Assembly: GCF_002738225.1 (NCBI RefSeq)
Contig: NZ_PEBQ01000063.1
Coordinates: forward strand, 1 to 64,000
Direction of reading: 5' to 3'
Source of the DNA: Acetobacter pomorum
GTDB taxonomy: Bacteria > Pseudomonadota > Alphaproteobacteria > Acetobacterales > Acetobacteraceae
DNA: 64,000 nucleotides
Made by a program: the position numbers and the translations under genes. Shown one piece after another: positions 45,943 to 54,818 of the stretch (position 1 is its first letter; each line of letters opens with the position of its first letter). The notes beneath the pieces are model-generated. The model ran no database searches. It saw only the letters and a list, made by a program, of their open reading frames with translations, and had not been told where the DNA came from.

Positions 45943-48582
45943 ATGCGATTAGCCCGCCGCTTTTCCCTTCTTGCCACCACACTCTGCACCGTTTTGCCTT
46001 CATTTGCTGTTGCAGAAACAACGGAAACAACCACCACACACCGCAAGATTTCACATGAACGTTCCGGTCACGTAACTGGAAAATCTTCCGCTCAAAGCAC
46101 AGCGGCGCCTACTGTATCTGCTGGCCATAAAAAGGATACAACCAAAGCCCTGTATGCTTCGGATGTAGAAACCGTAAACGTTTCAACCGGCACCCATTCA
46201 ACAAACCGCAAGGCACGACAGAGCACATCGCCCGTCACTGTCGTATCCGCAGCAACGTTGCGCCGTTCTGGTCAAGTCAATCTGGCAGATTCACTGGTTC
46301 GCACCTACGCTTCCATTAACGTGCAGGCTATGGCAGCAGACAGTGCTGCTCTTACCTCCTCCATTCAGATGCGTGGGCTTAACCCGAACGAAGTGCTCGT
46401 GCTGGTTGATGGCAAACGCCGCCACTCTACAGCAAATATTGTTGCCGATGCCGGGCCACAGTTTGGTTCCACCGGCGTTGATCTGAACATGATTCCGGCA
46501 AATGCCATTGACCATATTGAAGTATTGGAAGATGGCGCAGCCGCCATGTACGGTTCAGACGCCATTGCTGGTGTTGTGAACATCATTACAAAAAAAGAAG
46601 ATCATGGTTTGCATATGTCTGCCCAAACGGGCGCCAACGCCTATAATGGTGATGGCTGGCAATACCAATTGAATGCAGATGGTGGCCTGAAACTGGGGCC
46701 GGATGGATACATTCACATATCCGGGCAAATCACACACACAGATCATTACGTTGTCAAAACAAAAGATCACCGTCTTCTAGGATCTTGGCCTGATGGTGCC
46801 ACAACCACAGGTTACTACAATGGCTTGGTACCTAATGCCATGAATGTGCCATTGGATTCCAACAAGATCATGAGTACGCCAGAAGAAACGCGAGAAAACC
46901 TTGCGATTGATTTTGGCAAGAAAATTACCGATGGCATCGACTTTTATGGTTTGATTACCTACGCGCACCGCTATGGCGAAGCTTACGAAAACTACCGTAT
47001 TCCAACAATTGCCCCCAGCTATTATCCATATGGTTTTTCTCCGCTTGAAACCATTCGGGAAGATGACTACGCCGCAACCATTGGCCTTAAAGGCGATAAC
47101 TTTTTTGGTTTTGACTGGGATCTGAGCACCACCTACGGTGCAGATGAAACGAAAATTGGCAATAAAAATACAGCCAATACCGGTATGCTGTCCTCCGATT
47201 GCTCTTTAGATCCAACATCTGCCAGCTATTCATCCCTTGGTTGTGGCTGGACCCCCACAACAGTCCGTGCCGAAACATACAGATTGGCGCAGTGGACCAA
47301 TAACCTGGATTTCCGTCGGCACTTTAATATTGCGCAAAAAGTTCCCATGCTGCTGGCATTCGGTGGTGAACACCGATTGGAAACGTATGACCTGACAGCA
47401 GGGAATGCAGCCTCCTATATTCTTGGTGGCACACAGGGATATGCCGGTATTGGCCCGCAAAGCGCAGGGAGCTGGAGCCGTGATATATGGGCCGCTTATG
47501 TGGATGGGGACTTCCACCCACTTAAAAACTGGGATCTGGATTTTGCTGGTCGTTTCGAACACTATACAGATGTTGGAAATACCGAAAACGGCAAGGTTTC
47601 TACCCGATACGATGTAACACGGCGTATTGGCCTGCGAGGCACCATCAGCACCGGCTTTCGCGCCCCTACCCTGCCCGAACAACATTATTCTGCTATGAAC
47701 GTGGACCCTAACGGTGCCTCTGGTCTGTTACCGGTTGATTCCGAAGCAGCCCGTACTCTTGGCGCCAGCAAACTCAAGCCGGAACGTTCCGTCAGCGCCA
47801 GCGGCGGCATTGTTGTTGAACCGGTTAATGGTTTGCATGTTGAAGCGGATGTCTACCAGATCAATCTGCGTGACCGTATTGTTGGTGGCGGCACAGTTAA
47901 GGGCGCTTCGGCCATTTCAGCCATCGAACAACTCGGTTACCTCCTGCCTTCCAATGGCCTGATTGCAGATAACGTGTCTGCATACTTCATGACCAATGGC
48001 GCCAGCACGCGCACACAAGGGTTGGACATCAAGGCTGACTATACTTTCCGTTTCCGCAAAGCGGGCACTCTCGCTCTGAGCGTGGCAATAGACCTCAACC
48101 GCACGCGCCTGCACCACAATGCAATGGATGCAAATGGCAACTCTTTGCTGAATGCCCAGAATATTGCCTATATCACCACGGCCTATCCACGTAGCAAAAT
48201 TATTCTAAACGCGTTCTACCATTACCAGAACTGGGACTTTAACGTGCGTGAAACCCGGTATGGTGAAACAACCTCCATGCTGACCTATTATGACTGGCAA
48301 AACCAGAATACGCCCTGCGCAGGGGGTGGAAATCTGGCCTACTCCAATGTGTGCTTCAACCAGTTCAAGAACACGCCACGTTGGATGACTGATATTGAAA
48401 TTGGTTATCGCTTTAACAAAAACTGGCACATGGCTGTTGGCGTCAACAACATTGCCAACGTCAGACCACGCATGGTTGCGCAAATCAACAACTCTCGCGG
48501 GGCACAGCCATATGACCAGTTCTCTCTGCAGGTGCCCATCACCGGGGCCTATTACTATGGCCGCCTGAACGCAGATTTCTAA
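45943..48582 (+). CDS. TonB-dependent outer-membrane receptor (amine oxidase cluster)
   Basis: This 879-residue receptor has a signal peptide (MRLARRFSLLATTLC, cleavage near AVAE). A Ser/Thr-rich linker leads to a plug with SPVTVVSAATLRRSGQVNLAD and RGLNPNEVLVLVDGKRRH, and IEVLEDGAAAMYGSDAIAGV. A large barrel ends in YYYGRLNADF. The VLVDGKRRH-type plug is common in receptors for organic compounds rather than simple siderophores. The amine oxidase gene starts 91 bases downstream, so the ligand may be the amine or peptide that the next enzymes oxidise. Confidence 0.9.
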   Translation: MRLARRFSLLATTLCTVLPSFAVAETTETTTTHRKISHERSGHVTGKSSAQSTAAPTVSAGHKKDTTKALYASDVETVNVSTGTHSTNRKARQSTSPVTVVSAATLRRSGQVNLADSLVRTYASINVQAMAADSAALTSSIQMRGLNPNEVLVLVDGKRRHSTANIVADAGPQFGSTGVDLNMIPANAIDHIEVLEDGAAAMYGSDAIAGVVNIITKKEDHGLHMSAQTGANAYNGDGWQYQLNADGGLKLGPDGYIHISGQITHTDHYVVKTKDHRLLGSWPDGATTTGYYNGLVPNAMNVPLDSNKIMSTPEETRENLAIDFGKKITDGIDFYGLITYAHRYGEAYENYRIPTIAPSYYPYGFSPLETIREDDYAATIGLKGDNFFGFDWDLSTTYGADETKIGNKNTANTGMLSSDCSLDPTSASYSSLGCGWTPTTVRAETYRLAQWTNNLDFRRHFNIAQKVPMLLAFGGEHRLETYDLTAGNAASYILGGTQGYAGIGPQSAGSWSRDIWAAYVDGDFHPLKNWDLDFAGRFEHYTDVGNTENGKVSTRYDVTRRIGLRGTISTGFRAPTLPEQHYSAMNVDPNGASGLLPVDSEAARTLGASKLKPERSVSASGGIVVEPVNGLHVEADVYQINLRDRIVGGGTVKGASAISAIEQLGYLLPSNGLIADNVSAYFMTNGASTRTQGLDIKADYTFRFRKAGTLALSVAIDLNRTRLHHNAMDANGNSLLNAQNIAYITTAYPRSKIILNAFYHYQNWDFNVRETRYGETTSMLTYYDWQNQNTPCAGGGNLAYSNVCFNQFKNTPRWMTDIEIGYRFNKNWHMAVGVNNIANVRPRMVAQINNSRGAQPYDQFSLQVPITGAYYYGRLNADF

Positions 48583-48673
48583 AATAAACTGTGCAGAACA
48601 TTCTGTTTTGAATGTTCTGCATTTTTACTGGTTCTTTTTGTACGGGACCATGAGTAAAAAATAGGGATACTCA

Positions 48674-50275
48674 ATGGCAAGTTCATCACACGCCCGTTCA
48701 CAAACACGACGGCAGCTTTTAAGTCGTATTGGCATGGTGGCAGGAAGTGCCGCACTTTATCAGGCCATGACCAGTATGGGCCATGCCATGGGAACAGATT
48801 TTTCCGGCCCACCCAAACTGTCCGGAGCGAAGAAGGGTACATCGGTTCTGGTTCTGGGGGCTGGTCTTGCAGGCATGCTTAGCGCCTATGAACTACGAAA
48901 AGCTGGATACATTGTAAAAATCATTGAGTTTCAATCACGTAGTGGTGGACGCAATATCAGCCTACGTGGGGGAGATACGGTTACGGAACTCGGGGGGGCA
49001 ACACAAAAAGTTGGCTTTGCTCCTGGCAACTATATTAACCCAGGACCTTGGCGTATTCCCTATCATCATCAAGGGCTTTTACATTACTGCCGCGCATTTG
49101 GCGTACAACTCGAACCGTTTATTGAACTCAACCATAATAGCTGGCTCCACTCAACCGGATCCTTTGGTGGCAAAGCCATACGCTATCGGGAACTGGCAGC
49201 CGATTTTAATGGATTTACGGCAGAACTTCTGGCCAAAGCCGTCAATCAGCACAAACTGGATGATCTGGTTAGCCCCGATGAAGTGGCTCATCTTAAAGAT
49301 GCCATGCGCGGCTGGGGCGCCCTTACGCCAGAACTGGCCTATATCAAAGGCAATATCAGCTCCCTCCGCCGTGGATTTGAAAAAGCACAGGGTGGTGGTT
49401 TGAATGGTGCACCAGTGCCATCTGAGCTGATGAATAGAAATGAAATTTGGAAATCTGGCCTATGGAACTGGATGGCGTTTCATGAACGGCTGGATATGCA
49501 AACAACTATGTTCCAGCCTGTTGGCGGAATGGACAATATCGGCAAGGCCTTTACAAAACAGATCCGGGATCTGCTGCAACTTAACTGCAAGGTAACAGCC
49601 ATTCATCAAGATAATGCAGGTGTTACCGTAACGTATAATGACATGCAGCACGGTGGCGCTGTTCGGCAGGCCAAAGCCGATTATTGTGTGTGCACCATTC
49701 CTCTTTCCATTCTGTCTCAACTGGATGTGCAGGTCAGTGACGGTATGAAGGCCGCTATAGGCGCTGTGCCCTATGCCTCTTCGGTTAAACTTGGTCTGGA
49801 ATTCAAGCGTCGTTTTTGGGAAGAAGATGATCAGATTTATGGCGGCATCAGCTTTACCGATCAACCCATCAGCCAGGTTTCCTACCCCAGCCACGGTATT
49901 TTTTCCAAAGGCCCAGCAGTGCTGTTAGGCGGATACATGTTTGGCCCTGCCGCGTATGATTTTGCTGGCATGACACCGCAGGAACGGCTGGAGGAAGGGA
50001 TAAAGCAAGGCTTGGCTTTTCACCCGCAATATCGCAAGGAATTTCTGAACGGTGTCAGTTTTGCATGGAGCCGCGTGCCCTGGACATTGGGGTGCTGTTC
50101 CATGTGGAGCGAGGAAGCACGGAAAACCCATTACAAAACATTGTGCTCCATTGATCAGAGGATCGTGCTGGCCGGGGAACACGCATCTTACGTAGGATGC
50201 TGGCAGGAAGGGGCCATTCTTTCCGCGCTGGATGCTGTCACCCGTTTGCACCAACGAGCACTGGGAGCTGCCTGA
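48674..50275 (+). CDS. Flavin amine oxidase family enzyme, Tat-exported
   Basis: This 533-residue FAD protein has a twin-arginine signal (SQTRRQLLSRIGMVAG, about residues 9-24), then the dinucleotide motif VLGAGLAG (about residues 60-67). SRSGGRN is the amine oxidase fingerprint, and the C-terminal FAD site contains VLAGEHASYVGCWQEGAILSA. The family oxidises amines or amino acids to imines. Tat export means a folded FAD-loaded enzyme acts in the periplasm. The stop overlaps the start of a cytochrome c gene by one base (TGATG). That pairing matches NicA2-type enzymes, which pass electrons to cytochrome c instead of O2. The substrate is unknown. Confidence 0.9.
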   Translation: MASSSHARSQTRRQLLSRIGMVAGSAALYQAMTSMGHAMGTDFSGPPKLSGAKKGTSVLVLGAGLAGMLSAYELRKAGYIVKIIEFQSRSGGRNISLRGGDTVTELGGATQKVGFAPGNYINPGPWRIPYHHQGLLHYCRAFGVQLEPFIELNHNSWLHSTGSFGGKAIRYRELAADFNGFTAELLAKAVNQHKLDDLVSPDEVAHLKDAMRGWGALTPELAYIKGNISSLRRGFEKAQGGGLNGAPVPSELMNRNEIWKSGLWNWMAFHERLDMQTTMFQPVGGMDNIGKAFTKQIRDLLQLNCKVTAIHQDNAGVTVTYNDMQHGGAVRQAKADYCVCTIPLSILSQLDVQVSDGMKAAIGAVPYASSVKLGLEFKRRFWEEDDQIYGGISFTDQPISQVSYPSHGIFSKGPAVLLGGYMFGPAAYDFAGMTPQERLEEGIKQGLAFHPQYRKEFLNGVSFAWSRVPWTLGCCSMWSEEARKTHYKTLCSIDQRIVLAGEHASYVGCWQEGAILSALDAVTRLHQRALGAA

Positions 50276-50691
50276 TGCGTAAATTCCTCCTTTTTGCAGC
50301 ACTTATGGGTGTTCTTGTACCTGTTGGCTGGGCACATGCAGACAGTGCAAGCGCTATATCAGGAAAAATGGAAGACCTCCCATCGGGTGAAGCCATTTAT
50401 CGGCATATCTGCCAGAGTTGCCATATGGCAGATGGACAGGGTGCAGTTGGCGCTGGCGCACAAATTCCCGCATTGGCCCATAATCCGCGTTTGCAGGTTG
50501 CCAGCTACCCCGCCACGGTTATCCTTAAAGGCTATGGTGCCATGCCGTGGTTTGCTGGTTTGTTAAATGACAAACAGATTGCAGATGTGGTGGATTATAT
50601 TCGCACACATTTTGGCAATACTTACACAGATAAACTCAATCCATCAGAAGTGGCGCTCATGCGCCCGCATCTGACAGCCGAGGAGCAATAA
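50275..50691 (+). CDS. Exported c-type cytochrome, partner of the amine oxidase
   Basis: This 138-residue protein has a Sec signal peptide (MRKFLLFAALMGVLVPVGWA) and one haem site CQSCH (Cys46, Cys49, His50). Met90 in GAMPWF is the probable sixth ligand, the usual class I cytochrome c pattern. Translation is coupled to the amine oxidase by the TGATG overlap, and I chose the start at 50275 for that reason. It is the likely electron acceptor of the flavoenzyme, feeding the respiratory chain. Confidence 0.9.
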   Translation: MRKFLLFAALMGVLVPVGWAHADSASAISGKMEDLPSGEAIYRHICQSCHMADGQGAVGAGAQIPALAHNPRLQVASYPATVILKGYGAMPWFAGLLNDKQIADVVDYIRTHFGNTYTDKLNPSEVALMRPHLTAEEQ

Positions 50692-50695
50692 GATT

Positions 50696-51202
50696 ATGCA
50701 TATTTCCAAAGTTTTTGGAGTTTCAGCGCTGCTTGCCACAATTGGATCATTTGGTCCGGCATATGCCCAAAATGATATTGTAAGGCATAATGAGGCCAAA
50801 TTTCCCATTGCATCAGCAATTGAAGTGCCAGCCGGATATTCCACCATCTACCTAAGCGGTATGGGAGCACCCGTCATCAACCCGCAGGCACCTGCAAAAA
50901 GCCTGGAAGCCTATGGTGACATGGCTACACAGACTGAAGGCTCTCTGAAACGAATAGAAGAAACGCTTAAGGGTATGGGGCTAACCATGGGTGACATTGT
51001 GCAGATGCACATTTTTATGGTGGCAGATTCTCAAACCCAAAAACTGGATTTTGCCGGAATGATGAAAGGTTACACAAAATTTTTTGGCACCAAAACACAA
51101 CCCAACCTGCCTGTTCGCTCCGCTTTTGCGGTTGCGCAGCTAGCTAACCCCGGCTGGTTGATTGAAATTGAGGTTGTCGCCGTACGGCCCGCACAACACT
51201 AA
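50696..51202 (+). CDS. RidA (YjgF/YER057c/UK114) family protein with a signal peptide
   Basis: This 168-residue RidA-fold protein has an N-terminal signal peptide (SALLATIGSFGPAYAQ, about residues 10-25). The fold residues include the catalytic-type Arg141 (LPVRSAFAV) and the acidic IEIEV segment (Glu157/159), matching the Arg and Glu that hold the substrate in imine/enamine deaminases. RidA proteins normally work in the cytoplasm, so an exported copy is unusual. It begins 4 bases after the cytochrome stop, placing it in the periplasm with the flavin amine oxidase, where it would hydrolyse the imine product to a carbonyl compound and ammonia. Confidence 0.9.
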   Translation: MHISKVFGVSALLATIGSFGPAYAQNDIVRHNEAKFPIASAIEVPAGYSTIYLSGMGAPVINPQAPAKSLEAYGDMATQTEGSLKRIEETLKGMGLTMGDIVQMHIFMVADSQTQKLDFAGMMKGYTKFFGTKTQPNLPVRSAFAVAQLANPGWLIEIEVVAVRPAQH

Positions 51203-51375
51203 GATGTATCACCAGTTAAACCCTATAATTGCAAAGAGAAACTGATCTTCATATTTCCCCTTGAAATCAGGGAGAAAACATCACAGAACAAGCCGCAGTA
51301 CATGCCCCGTGCTGCAAAACATTATGATGGCATGACACGATTGAAGTGCAAACCGAATGGAGTGCAGATCATTTC

Positions 51376-52827
51376 ATGCCAGCAATTATGTTACAGGGCA
51401 CGGGGTCTAATGTTGGTAAATCTATTCTGACAGCAGGCCTATGTAGAGTATTTGCCAATCGGGGGCTAAAGACAAATCCGTTCAAACCTCAAAACATGTC
51501 AAACAATGCCGCCGTAACAAAAGATGGAGGTGAAATTGGCAGGGCACAGGCGCTTCAGGCACAGGCCTGCCGTGTTGCGCCTTCAACCTTGATGAACCCT
51601 GTCCTTCTGAAACCTGAAAGTGATTGTCTGGCACAGGTTATTGTACGCGGGCAGGTTAAAGGCCATCTGCATGCAGCCAACTTCGTTAATGGCCGTGTAG
51701 CGTTTCTGCCTGATGTGCTTGCAGCCTTTGAAACATTGCGTGCCCAATCTGATATTGTCATTGTTGAAGGAGCAGGCAGCCCGGCAGAAATTAATTTGCG
51801 CCAAGGCGATATAGCCAATATGGGCTTTGCCCAAGCTGCCAATGTGCCTGTTATTATGATAGGCGACATTGATCGTGGCGGCGTTATAGCCGCACTTGCA
51901 GGCACTTATGCCGTGCTTGCTCCAGAAGATCGTGATCTTATTAAAGGTTTCATCATTAACCGTTTGCGAGGCAACGCCAGTATTTTCCAGTCTGGTTATG
52001 AATTCATAGAAACATTCACCGGCTGGAAAGGTTTGGGTATCCTGCCTTGGATTGATGATGTCCGTAAGCTCCCATCCGAAGATAGCATTCCCCATGATAT
52101 AGAAAATACCTCATCATCCCTTGAAATCGCTGTACCTCTTATGCCGCGTATTGCCAATTTTGATGACCTTGATGCGCTGGAGAGCGAAACATGTCTGAAA
52201 ATAACACGTGTCAGACCCGGTCAGCCTCTTCCTGCAACAGCACGTGTCGTGTTTCTCCCCGGTAGCAAGGCAACAATTGCCGATTTACAATTTTTCAGAC
52301 AACAGGGATGGGATATTGATTTGGCTGCGCACATCAGACGAGGTGGATTTGTATTTGGTATTTGTGGCGGCTACCAGATGCTAGGCCACACCATAGAAGA
52401 TCCAGATGGCGTGGAAGGGATTCCAACCACTGTACAAGGATTAGGCTTACTCCCGATCAACACCATTCTGAGGCATGACAAACAGGTCCATAATACTTCA
52501 GGAACAACGCTTGCCGATAATGCGCCCTTCACGGGCTATGAAATCCATTGCGGCGAAACAATTCCCGACCATTCCCCTTCCCTTCCTCTCATAAAACGCC
52601 AGGATGGAACGTTAGATGGTGCGATCAGTCCTGACGGGCGCATTGCAGGCTGTTACATACATCGTCTATTTGATGTGACCGCACAACGGGCAGCATGGCT
52701 AAAAAGATGGGGAACCCGTTCTGATGGAATGGATTACGCATTACGCGTAGATCAGGCGCTTGAAACATTAGCAGCAACCATGGAAAGTAGGCTGGATATT
52801 GAAAGCCTTCTAGCCATTGCAGGATAG
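51376..52827 (+). CDS. cobQ: Cobyric acid synthase
   Basis: CobQ amidates four carboxylates of adenosyl-cobyrinic acid diamide with ATP and glutamine. The 483-residue protein has the N-terminal nucleotide-binding part (GTGSNVGKS, then NPFKPQNMSNNAAV) and a C-terminal class I glutamine amidotransferase domain. The nucleophile is Cys330 in GICGGYQ and a His is in CYIHRLFD. I chose the ATG at 51376, where family homology starts, over a GTG ten codons upstream. No other cobalamin-synthesis gene is adjacent, and I see no cobalamin riboswitch in its leader. The 3' end overlaps the convergent CWC gene by 18 bases. Confidence 0.93.
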   Translation: MPAIMLQGTGSNVGKSILTAGLCRVFANRGLKTNPFKPQNMSNNAAVTKDGGEIGRAQALQAQACRVAPSTLMNPVLLKPESDCLAQVIVRGQVKGHLHAANFVNGRVAFLPDVLAAFETLRAQSDIVIVEGAGSPAEINLRQGDIANMGFAQAANVPVIMIGDIDRGGVIAALAGTYAVLAPEDRDLIKGFIINRLRGNASIFQSGYEFIETFTGWKGLGILPWIDDVRKLPSEDSIPHDIENTSSSLEIAVPLMPRIANFDDLDALESETCLKITRVRPGQPLPATARVVFLPGSKATIADLQFFRQQGWDIDLAAHIRRGGFVFGICGGYQMLGHTIEDPDGVEGIPTTVQGLGLLPINTILRHDKQVHNTSGTTLADNAPFTGYEIHCGETIPDHSPSLPLIKRQDGTLDGAISPDGRIAGCYIHRLFDVTAQRAAWLKRWGTRSDGMDYALRVDQALETLAATMESRLDIESLLAIAG

Positions 52828-53001
52828 CTCCGCTTTATTTCTATCTGCGTATTCTTTACTTACCCCCTCCAAACAATTGGGGCAAAGGCAACCTGCGTAA
52901 TCATCTGTTGGAACAGGTAAACCACGGGGCTTTTCCATGCACCAACAGGCACCATCTGGCTGGCATGGAAATTCGGTGTCACATTTCTTGCATCTGGTCA
53001 T
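52810..53001 (-). CDS. Cysteine-rich CWC family protein
   Basis: This 63-residue cytoplasmic protein has eight Cys in the pattern CxxC...C...CWC...CLCPNC, matching the cysteine-rich CWC family. The spacing suggests two metal-binding (probably zinc) knuckles. Function is unknown. It lies tail to tail with cobQ, overlapping by 18 bases. The 68-base gap to the end of the ssuA gene suggests it may be the last gene of the ssu transcript or have its own promoter. Confidence 0.85.
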   Translation of the reverse strand: MTRCKKCDTEFPCQPDGACWCMEKPRGLPVPTDDYAGCLCPNCLEGVSKEYADRNKAELSCNG

Positions 53002-53069
53002 GCTGAACCTTCTTTCATAACCCTGCTCAGATCAATAAAATTATTTGTTTTAACAACAATATATCGCTC

Positions 53070-54020
53070 TCAAATTTCAGGCGCTGCCTCCCGCACATTC
53101 GGAGCTGAGGGTAATAGACCTGCTGCTGCAAATGTATCCGCAATATATTGTTGGCTGGCTAAAACAGGGTTTGTTATGGGGTGATACCCATAATGTATTT
53201 TGGCAATGGAGCGCTCCACCACCTCCAACTCCAGCCCAGTACTCCGCGCCAGAATGGCAGCAACTTCTGCTTTATGAGCTTCCATCCAAATATCGCATTG
53301 CGCTATGGCATGTGTAATGGCATGCAAAAGCTCAGTATTGTTTTGATAAAATGCTTTTCCAGCAAGATAAAATTCTGTGCCTCCCTGAACATCATCTCCT
53401 GTCGCCAACACGCGTACTGGGCTGCTGACACCAGAAAGATATGGATCCCATATTGCCCATGCATCCACCTTTCCACCTTCAAATGCAGGGCGTGCAGCGG
53501 CAGGCAACAGGTAAGAAACTTTTACATCGTTAAGACTTAAACCATTGTTTTTAAGTGCCGCCAGCAAAAGCCAATGCGCATCTGAACCACGAGTAACCGC
53601 GATAGTTTTACCTTGTAAGTCTTTTACGGTGGTAATCGCACTGGACTGAGGCACAATAATTGCCTCACTTGCTCCTGCCGGTGTTTCATGCCCAACATAT
53701 ACCATAGATCCTGGAGAACTGGTCTGAGCAAAAATAGGCGGAAGATCCCCTGCACTTCCAAAATCCAATGCACCGGCAATAAGAGCCTGCAAAAGAGGAG
53801 GACCAGCAGGAAACAAAGCCCACTGTACAGAAATGCCTTTTGGTTCCAGTGATTTTTCTAAAATTTTCTGATCTTTTAATAACGCAAGTGTGCCGTATTT
53901 TTGGTAGCCAATACGCACACTCTGCTGTTGTGCGAATGCGCGGTTGCCGATTGCAGAAACAAGCGATATTCCCACCAATTGAGATAAAATACTTTTCCCA
54001 AACTTACGACGTGAAAGCAT
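53070..54020 (-). CDS. ssuA: Sulfonate ABC transporter substrate-binding protein (SsuA-like)
   Basis: This 316-residue periplasmic binding protein of the SsuA/TauA/NrtA family has a signal peptide with a near twin-Arg start (MLSRRKFGKSILSQL), cleaved near RAFAQ. The SVRIGYQKYGTLALLKDQKILE opening and the GALDFGSAGDLPPIFAQ motif are characteristic of SsuA. It captures aliphatic sulfonates, or similar anions, for the SsuCB pump. It is the last transporter gene in the operon, 51 bases after ssuB. Confidence 0.9.
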   Translation of the reverse strand: MLSRRKFGKSILSQLVGISLVSAIGNRAFAQQQSVRIGYQKYGTLALLKDQKILEKSLEPKGISVQWALFPAGPPLLQALIAGALDFGSAGDLPPIFAQTSSPGSMVYVGHETPAGASEAIIVPQSSAITTVKDLQGKTIAVTRGSDAHWLLLAALKNNGLSLNDVKVSYLLPAAARPAFEGGKVDAWAIWDPYLSGVSSPVRVLATGDDVQGGTEFYLAGKAFYQNNTELLHAITHAIAQCDIWMEAHKAEVAAILARSTGLELEVVERSIAKIHYGYHPITNPVLASQQYIADTFAAAGLLPSAPNVREAAPEI

Positions 54021-54071
54021 TTTTTTTTCCTTTTATTGATATTTAACAGGGGAATTGGTGATTTTTCTTGA

Positions 54072-54818
54072 TTATTCTGGCGTTACACCCAAGGCAGATA
54101 ATAAAATGCGCCGAAGATCTTCAAATACAGGATTGGCATGGCGCCGAGGCCGTTCCAATGGCACAGATATATCTGTATGAATACGACCGGCCTCTAACAC
54201 AACAACACGGTCTGCCAGCATTAAGGCTTCATCCACGTCATGCGTCACCAATAACACAGCACTTTTATGTTTCTCCCATAAACGGGCAACCAGTTGCTGC
54301 ATACGTATACGTGTTAGGGCATCTAAAGCGGCAAAAGGCTCATCCAACATAAGAAAACTTGGATTACGCACCAACGCCCGTGCGAGAGCAGCACGCTGTG
54401 CCTCCCCCCCGGAAAGAGTAAGCGGCCATGCGGCAACACGATGCGAAAGCCCTACCTCTTGCAGCACTTTATGGGCATCTACTTCACACACTGCATCTGG
54501 GCCCATACCCAACAAAACATTCTGCCAAACACGTTTCCAGGGAAGCAGGCGACTTTCCTGAAAAACAACGGCAACTTCTTTGGGGCGTGTTACTGTACCT
54601 TCTGTTACCGGGTCCAACCCCGCCAAGGTGCGCAGTAAAGTCGATTTACCTGAGCCACTCCGGCCAAGAAGTGCAATAAATTCTCCCGCGCCTATTTCCA
54701 AATCAAGATGATCCAGAATAACCGGCCCTTTTCCGTATCTTCGGCTTAAACCACACACCTGTACAACAGGCGCACTTTTTTTTGTGGAAAATGCTTGTGC
54801 AGGTGCCATGACATTCAT
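54072..54818 (-). CDS. ssuB: Sulfonate ABC transporter ATP-binding protein (SsuB-like)
   Basis: This 248-residue ATPase has Walker A LLGRSGSGKSTLLRT, the signature LSGGEAQRAALARAL and Walker B FLMLDEPFAALD, with the SsuB/TauB-type Q-loop VVFQESRLLPW. It powers sulfonate import with SsuC. It overlaps ssuC by 4 bases, so the two are translationally coupled. Confidence 0.93.
   Translation of the reverse strand: MNVMAPAQAFSTKKSAPVVQVCGLSRRYGKGPVILDHLDLEIGAGEFIALLGRSGSGKSTLLRTLAGLDPVTEGTVTRPKEVAVVFQESRLLPWKRVWQNVLLGMGPDAVCEVDAHKVLQEVGLSHRVAAWPLTLSGGEAQRAALARALVRNPSFLMLDEPFAALDALTRIRMQQLVARLWEKHKSAVLLVTHDVDEALMLADRVVVLEAGRIHTDISVPLERPRRHANPVFEDLRRILLSALGVTPE

Noticed and set aside
51203..51375. 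Cobalamin riboswitch before cobQ
   Set aside because: I could not find the B12-box or the conserved GCCACTG core in the leader.
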